Shown here: positions 16,783-21,871 of the stretch, one piece after another
How the letters are laid out: every line of letters begins with the position of its first letter
Position numbering within the stretch: the stretch's first letter is position 1
Assembly (NCBI RefSeq): GCF_000485595.1
Contig: NW_014577366.1
Coordinates: 141,902 to 163,772, forward strand
Direction of reading: 5' to 3'
Source: Priapulus caudatus
Lineage: Eukaryota > Priapulida > Priapulimorpha > Priapulimorphida > Priapulidae
Length of the DNA: 21,871 bases
The notes under the pieces: generated by a model
Told to the model about the DNA's origin: nothing
Database searches by the model: none
Seen by the model: only the letters and a program-made list of their open reading frames with translations
Position numbers and translations under genes: made by a program

Positions 16783-19700
16783 CTGAAAGAGAGTGTGCGG
16801 CGGAGAACCGCCACCGGTCAGTTATCGCGCGTTTATCATGATCGCGGCACAACCTGTGACCTGCTGGACCCTCGTGAGAGCTACCTAGTTTACTAGTAAT
16901 TAGTTATTCTGCCGAACGTAACTGAAATGCACTCAAAACCCCTTGAATTGAAAATCGGCATATTTAGAACCTCATTACTAGAAGACACCTAGTTTACTAG
17001 TAATCAGTTACATTGGCGAACGCAATTAAAATGCACACGAAAATCCCCTTGAATTGAAAATCAGCATTACAGAATCATTTTGTCTTTGTAATGTAACCTG
17101 TGGCTATCGTGAAAATCATCCAGCTGAACAAAATTGAATTGTCCGTTAAAAATCCTACCGATTGGAAAACCTTGACTCAACTATTTCTGCTTCGCCACAA
17201 AACCGCTAACTTACTCAATACGTGAAAATGGTTCCGATTCGTTTTCATTTGTTAGATATTTGAAGATATTCAACGTGGGCACTTGACTGCTGTTACTGTA
17301 CTGTGTGTGTGTGCGGGTACGCACGTGCGTGCGTGCGTGGGAAGCCATCCAGAACAATAAAGGTGTAGTTACTCTTCCAGATTTTATTCCCCACACACAC
17401 GACAGGCACATCTGCGTCGCTTGGTCTTACAATATCCTCTCGTCGTTCACACGTGTACCAGTGACGTAGGGGTTTCTTTTCCATAGTGGATCCGATCTAG
17501 CAACTTACTATTTCCAGAGGCAAATACTGCCGTTTCCTCCCGTTGTCATGAAGATGTCTCTATTCTGTGGTAGATGGCGCACGGACCAGACCGTGCTTGA
17601 GTGAGCCTGGAAGATTGTACATTTCATGGGTTTGAATATAGAAGGTAGGTTTAAACACAAAATATATTTGTGGCATTGTGTTTCTCGTCACGGTTGCAGT
17701 TAAACAAGACTATGGATCTTCAGGTGTGACGCAGATTGTCACAGGAATTGAAAGTAATTGTAAGTCGTTGTAATAGTAGTGTCCATCTACAATTATCATT
17801 GTAGATGGTACATACTAAATCTAATTAATTATTAATATTTAACAGAATCAAATATTGATTCATCTTAGGCAACTAACATGATGAGTTAGGAATGTAGAAA
17901 ATGCTTGTATGTGTCTAGTGTCTACCTTTTCTTCAAGTGATGTAAATCCTTTCTTTGAATGTTGTGTACGCATATCATAGACGTGGAATTTCGACTCTAG
18001 CGTTGTCACCACCAATTTGTTCATATTGATGTCCTTTCTGTCAAACTCCAGGCCACAAATCTGAAAGGATTAGTTTAGCAAGAAACAGCTTACCCACAAG
18101 CTTATATTCATCTAGTTATCTATCATCAAAGAATCTCTGAAAGAAGATCTGAAGTTTCAAGATTCTTATCAATTATATAGTCAAACATAACTAAAAGACT
18201 GGGCAGTAACATTTCAAATATGTCCTGAATTGCCAAAAACAAAGCTAAAAATACTATGCAAATAAATCACAGAGCATGTTACGTGTGCATCTGTACATGC
18301 ATGGTGTGTGTGCATGCATGAGAGATGGAGACAAAGAGAGATTGACAGACATTCAAAGAAAGAGAGAGAGGGAGAGAGAGACAGAGGAGGAGATATAAAC
18401 AGCTATTTAGTAGCACATACTCCGTTCTTAATATTTGTCTCCCATCTCAACGACATTGAGCGTAGATCAAAAAGTTTCAAGTCTCCATTATCATAGCCTG
18501 CAGCAACGCATCTGTCTTGGTGGTTATAGGCATGACCTGCAAAAACATATTTAATTCAAAATAAAAATTCCACTCACCTGCTTAGCTACAGATCATTACA
18601 CCGGACACCACAATTTAATCAATACTTATTACTAGGTCGATGCTCTCAAGCCCTTATAATTTTCCATTCCTCGCACATTTTTGTAGAATTAAATTATATT
18701 TGGACGTATTCGATTTTAATAATCTTCAATAATTGTGACTATGGGCCTTGACCACTGATCCCTTTCACCAACATTTGAGTTTGTTCACATTCTCATTTCC
18801 TGCCTAATAGTTAAATCTGATGAAAGTACGCACGGACATCGCTGAAATAAGCCTCTGAAGGTATAATATTCGTATTTTACCAAAAGTGACTGCCCAGCAA
18901 TCTCTCCTCGCCTCTCCCTCCGCAGGCGCAATCTCCACTACTGGCTTGCCTTTCAACCGGGTATCCCACACTTTGACTGCACCTAGAATGAACACACATA
19001 TAATGCAACGTGCTACATTATTTGCTTAATTTCCATTAAATATTATTTTAGTATTGATAGATGAATCGCCTATTTGTTAAATGAGCCGCAGATGCGTTGG
19101 GTATCTGGGTCTTTTGTACGTTTAAGTAACGTTTCAGTCGTGGTGGTGAACCTTTTGTTAGTTGCATATATGCAATGGCAGTTCTACACTCATTTCGACT
19201 TTGATTTGATACTCCAATCCTTGGTTGATAAATGTGTGCCGGAACTCCTGTTTTATGGATGCATTGTGACCTAACTAACCCTAACTTTAAAAATAGATGA
19301 TTGTGTAATTTATTTTTGTTGTTATTAATTGTTGTAATTAATCATTAAATATTGCAAATTAATTGAGAAAATAGTTAATGGATAAAGCATAGAAAAATAC
19401 AGAAACATGGTATATAATAAAATCGATGGGATTCGGTCCAACGACCTTTAGCCGTGCGTTGTGTGTACCGTGCGGCTATCAGGCTTATTGGGTTTCTAGA
19501 TTATGGACTGTGCATTGAATTGAAAACTGTGACGTCATTGAGGCAGTTCGGAATCCATGTTCAACCCTCCTCTTGAGGCTGTCATGAAGGTTATCGACAT
19601 TATCTGTCGCCGGTCAGTGGAAGCACATTTCATGGTCTTTCTAATGTGATTAAAATGGTGTCAGCGTCAGTTGCTGAAACAAAAGTTTTCACTAGCTGTC

Positions 19701-21735
19701 CATTAGGCATGTCCTCAGAAGATGTCTGATATCTGGCCTTTCCCCACTACCCTTTGAGCTGTGACCTCGCATTTTCGCACTCGGTGAGGGGTTTCTGGCC
19801 ATAACATATACACGAATATTAGAGCATTGTCAGCGTTCAATTTGCTGCGGCATTCGTATTTCTCTATACTTGTTTATACCATAAGGGGAATATTCCCTCC
19901 GTCTGCTTACCTTTGACTTTTGACCTGACACCCAAATTTGTGTCCTGGGTCTTGTACGGTCCCCCCCGCGTCGCGCATATCAGGACCGTTACGTCGAGGG
20001 TTAATTGTGACTAATTGTTGGAGCATGACGCCGTCATTGATTTCAAGCTGCGTAGTATACTAAGATACACCATGCTATCCTGACATCCCCCATGATTCCC
20101 TATTTACCACATACTATTCCTTATTCCATACATGCTATACTTACTTCACACATGCTGTCCCTATATACCAACATGCCGTATCCTATATACACATGCTATC
20201 CTATATTACAATGCTATCCCTATTATACCCAATGCTATCCCTATGATACCACAGATGCTCTATCCTAGTATACCACACTGCTTCCTATATACCAATCTAT
20301 CTTTACATCACAATGCTATCCTATATCAACATGTTCCTAATATACCAACATGCTGCCCTTATACCACACATGCTACTTCCTATTACCACACATGCTATCC
20401 CTATATACCACACATGCTATCCCTATATACCACACATGTATCCCTATTATACGAATGTATACCATACCACACATGTATCCTTATACACACATGCTTCCCT
20501 ATTTACCACACTGCTATCCTCTTTACACAATGCGATCCGTATTTACCAAATGTTCATTACGTAAATAATAATAACACTTATCCTATATCCACACGGCTAT
20601 CCTTTATACCAAATGCTATCCCTATATACCACACTGCTTATCTATATCCAACATTGCTATCCCTATATACCACACATGCTATCCCTATATACCACACATG
20701 CTATCCCTATATACCACACATGCTATCCCTATATACCACACATGCTATCCTTACATACACCTCACATGTTCACCGCATGACCACGTACCATCCCTGCTTC
20801 CTGTGACGATTTCAGGTGCGCCCTCACCAATGCCCAGGCCTGCCACACCGTCGATACTGTTGATTATTTCTTTGTGAGCTTGCACTGAATAAACTGGCAC
20901 TTCGGTGTTTTCGAGATTCCTGAAATTATTGCAAGACAGTAATGTTCGATTTTAGGATATGTATGATATCCCTACAGAAAACTTACAAGGTGGGTGTCCC
21001 TACTGGCAGTGACAACCTAGTACCTGTTCCACTTAATGGTTAGATAAGTTCTAGGCTGAATTCGAGCAAGAAAGGGATTAGAAAAAAAGTATAACAACAC
21101 TGCATGCTGTACAGGGGTGCACTTATATTGGATGAAATTGGATCAAATTAGGTGCAGTGTGTTACCAGCAATTTTCTGAGCAGTGCAATACAGGACATGC
21201 CCCTGTTAATGCTTATAGAATGTTTTAAGTAGCATACCAGACATTTAGTTTGCCTTCAAAGTCTCCTGTCGCAAGGCACCGCTGATGCAGCTGGCTGGCA
21301 CCGAATGACCCGCATTTAATCGCTTTGCTTTTCTGAGACTGAAACAGAAAGTATTATTTCATTACGCGCATTGTTTTTTGCCGGTAATATTGATATTCAA
21401 AATTATTAACACATTCAATTATGTAAGTTGTAACGGGGGACTGCCACCCTGAGGCGGAGTAGTGCGTGACTGTGACACACGAGACGAGTCACGACTCGTG
21501 TCACGACACAACTTGTAATAACTTTGACTATACTAAGTTAATGAAAGATGAGGTACCTTACCTCATGTACCAGTGATACATCCCCTTTGTTCATTTCATA
21601 GACTTGCAGCGCCCCTGTCCCTTGTGGATGGGCTCCCATTACAACGAATTTGGCACTACATGGAATCCATTTAACATCATACAAAGTAAAATTCATAGAC
21701 TTCTCTATATGCGAAATAACTTGCGGTTTATCCAT
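16572..21735 (-). CDS. WDR92: WDR92/DNAAF10 WD-repeat dynein preassembly factor, complete coding region of eight exons
   Basis: In transcript order the exons are 21735-21562, 21338-21238, 20919-20789, 18982-18881, 18536-18421, 18060-17926, 17606-17509 and 16782-16572. They join to 1,068 nt, giving 355 residues plus TGA; the human protein has 357. Landmarks run the full length: [116 protein letters not shown] and [13 protein letters not shown]. It is predicted to fold as a seven-bladed WD40 propeller. Family knowledge: WDR92 (Monad, DNAAF10) works in the cytoplasm with R2TP/prefoldin-like chaperones to preassemble axonemal dynein arms. It is therefore expected only in organisms with motile cilia. 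All introns are GT-AG. Confidence 0.96.
16883..17067. repeat. Tandem duplication in WDR92 intron 7, period 104 bp
   Basis: ACCTAGTTTACTAGTAAT starts both units (16883 and 16987). Both continue through a GCGAACG-type block to CCCCTTGAATTGAAAATC. The second unit differs by scattered substitutions and small insertions. It lies in WDR92 intron 7 (16783-17508), which holds nothing else recognisable except a TG/CG microsatellite at 17299-17339. Confidence 0.8.
17299..17339. repeat. Microsatellite, (TG)n to (GCGT)n
   Basis: GTGTGTGTGTGCGGGTACGC passes into GTGCGTGCGTGCGTG. Confidence 0.85.
17509..17606 (-). CDS. WDR92: WDR92 exon 7 (residues 254-285 plus two bases)
   Basis: The acceptor is TTCCAG and the donor is GTAAGT. 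It encodes [20 protein letters not shown] and [10 protein letters not shown]. It then contributes TA of a tyrosine codon completed by the first base of exon 8. Confidence 0.93.
17784..17808. repeat. 11-bp inverted repeat (CCATCTACAAT, loop of 4)
   Basis: CCATCTACAAT and ATTGTAGATGG are separated by TATC, in WDR92 intron 6 (17607-17925). No target duplication was recognised. Confidence 0.5.
17926..18060 (-). CDS. WDR92: WDR92 exon 6 (residues 209-253)
   Basis: The acceptor is CTTTCAG and the donor is GTAGAC. It encodes [20 protein letters not shown], then [20 protein letters not shown]. It is phase 0 at both ends. Confidence 0.94.
18320..18396. repeat. GA-rich simple sequence
   Basis: Runs of AGAGAG with AGGG and ACAG interruptions, shortly after the exon 5 donor of WDR92 (minus strand) and inside intron 5. 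Confidence 0.85.
18421..18536 (-). CDS. WDR92: WDR92 exon 5 (residues 170-208)
   Basis: The acceptor is TTTGCAG and the donor is GTATGT. It encodes [20 protein letters not shown] and WETNIKNG, almost the family consensus. It ends in phase 0. Confidence 0.94.
18881..18982 (-). CDS. WDR92: WDR92 exon 4 (residues 136-169 plus one base)
   Basis: The acceptor is TTCTAG and the donor is GTAAAA. It encodes [20 protein letters not shown] and RRDCWAVTF. The WD dipeptide and the RDCW block match family positions. Both ends are split glycine codons. Confidence 0.93.
18983..19424 (-). other. WDR92: Right-hand part of WDR92 intron 3, nothing recognised
   Basis: This is AT-rich intron sequence without a recognisable repeat. 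The intron as a whole (18983-20788) also holds a possible tRNA-derived repeat, a family A copy and a 22-bp minisatellite, which explain most of its unusual length. Confidence 0.6.
19425..19500 (-). repeat. Possible worn tRNA-derived SINE head
   Basis: On the minus strand AAAGGTCGTTGGACCGAATC resembles a tRNA T-arm/B box, where GGTTCGAATCC would be expected. An A-box-like TGATAGCCGCACGG lies about 45 bases upstream at normal tRNA spacing. The B-box core is mutated, and the arms do not pair well enough for a functional tRNA. This is a tentative call from pattern only. Confidence 0.3.
19551..20055 (+). repeat. Interspersed repeat family A, copy 3 (eroded), inside WDR92 intron 3
   Basis: It runs from AATCCATGTTCAACCCTCCT to TTTCAAGCTGCGTAG, in the same orientation as copy 1. 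It is shorter, with many one-base losses relative to the other two copies, often in short homopolymers. That fits either age or poor base accuracy in this stretch. Confidence 0.75.
20060..20760. repeat. 22-bp minisatellite, about 30 units, inside WDR92 intron 3
   Basis: The unit is CCCTATATACCACACATGCT plus AT. Uniform copies occupy about 20387-20445 and 20649-20752. The others are shortened or altered by one or a few bases, so the period drifts. The array ends about 30 bp from the exon 3 donor. A 224-codon open frame across it is a by-product of a stop-free unit. Confidence 0.92.
20789..20919 (-). CDS. WDR92: WDR92 exon 3 (residues 92-135 plus one base)
   Basis: The acceptor is TTTCAG and the donor is GTACGT. 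It encodes [20 protein letters not shown], then the highly conserved [17 protein letters not shown]. The reading frame is clean, even though the neighbouring intron holds a badly degraded minisatellite only about 30 bp away. Confidence 0.94.
21238..21338 (-). CDS. WDR92: WDR92 exon 2 (residues 59-91 plus two bases)
   Basis: The acceptor is TTTCAG and the donor is GTATGC. It encodes [15 protein letters not shown] and [13 protein letters not shown], the end of WD blade 1 and the start of blade 2. The terminal tryptophan codon is split as TG|G. A second AG four bases into the exon is rejected because the family alignment needs the first. Confidence 0.93.
21475..21510. repeat. Small inverted repeat in WDR92 intron 1
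   Basis: GACACACGAGACGAGTCACG and ACTCGTGTCACGAC form overlapping imperfect hairpins (CACGAG/CTCGTG, CGAGTC/GACTCG). The remainder of the intron (21339-21561) has no other feature. Confidence 0.45.
21562..21735 (-). CDS. WDR92: WDR92 exon 1 (residues 1-58)
   Basis: The ATG (CAT at 21733-21735 on plus) begins [13 protein letters not shown], slightly shorter than the human N-terminus. The exon continues through [20 protein letters not shown] and ends at GAG before the donor GTAAGG, in phase 0. Confidence 0.94.
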
Positions 21736-21871
21736 GGCGCAAAATTTTTCGCGAAATGTGTCTTGAATTACTTTATGAATTGAGTAAACAAATATATGTA
21801 CACACAGGTCACTGTGATATATAATTATAAATATAAATCATATCACACACGTTGACTGAGGTCGCTTTGGA

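Noticed and set aside
16592-16852. An 86-codon minus-strand frame overlapping WDR92 exon 8
   Set aside because: It is another frame of the same exon. The conserved C-terminus ending LIVTKLNKV is in the neighbouring frame.
19425-19500. A functional tRNA gene
   Set aside because: The B-box core is changed (GGACCGAATCC rather than GGTTCGAATCC) and no acceptor stem forms. At best it is a tRNA-derived repeat head, listed at low confidence.
20132-20806. A 224-codon plus-strand open frame rich in [14 protein letters not shown] repeats
   Set aside because: It is generated by the 22-bp minisatellite, whose unit lacks stops in all frames read; three units make a 66-base, 22-residue period. It lies in a WDR92 intron and has the composition of the repeat.

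Overview
The window is animal (metazoan) nuclear DNA, most likely from a marine invertebrate or an early-branching animal. It carries two complete intron-split genes with GT-AG introns. One encodes a dynein-arm assembly factor, which implies motile cilia. It also holds a vertebrate-type (TTAGGG)n array and many DNA-transposon remnants. I cannot name the species. Coding introns are short to medium (about 220 to 1,800 bp), and the longest ones are swollen by repeats.

Gene 1 (plus strand, coding 5503-9711) is an LPGAT1-type lysophospholipid acyltransferase. Six coding exons join in phase into 385 residues, with an HX4D and an FPEGG acyltransferase motif. A non-coding first exon probably lies near 2590-2691. 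Gene 2 (minus strand, coding 21735 down to 16572) is WDR92/DNAAF10, a seven-bladed WD40 protein of dynein preassembly. Eight exons join in phase into 355 residues. The genes converge tail to tail across about 6.9 kb with no other gene I recognise, and nothing suggests that they act together.

The rest is dominated by repeats. Positions 1-569, 8092-8663 (inverted, in LPGAT1 intron 5) and 19551-20055 (in WDR92 intron 3) are three copies of one element of about 570 bp. A 340-bp inverted-repeat element at 1441-1780, with a perfect 9-bp target duplication, carries the (TTAGGG)n array inside it. A 689-bp foldback element at 3346-4034 also has a perfect 9-bp target duplication. A broken hAT-like end starts at 4532 and interrupts a short orphan reading frame. 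Positions 12521-14148 hold a nested insertion: a PIF/Harbinger-like element with TAA duplications and a 41-residue transposase-like N-terminus sits inside an element with CAGAGATGCCAACC ends. Tiny near-perfect hairpins of 43-77 bp (5140, 12118, 14161, 14925) form what may be an undescribed class of miniature element. Two of them share a 17-bp arm but have different 5-bp target duplications.

Minisatellites lie at 7700-7868 (44-bp unit, abutting a splice acceptor) and 20060-20760 (22-bp unit). Regions 570-1190, 1790-2580, 9712-12110 and 14238-16146 hold no gene I can support.
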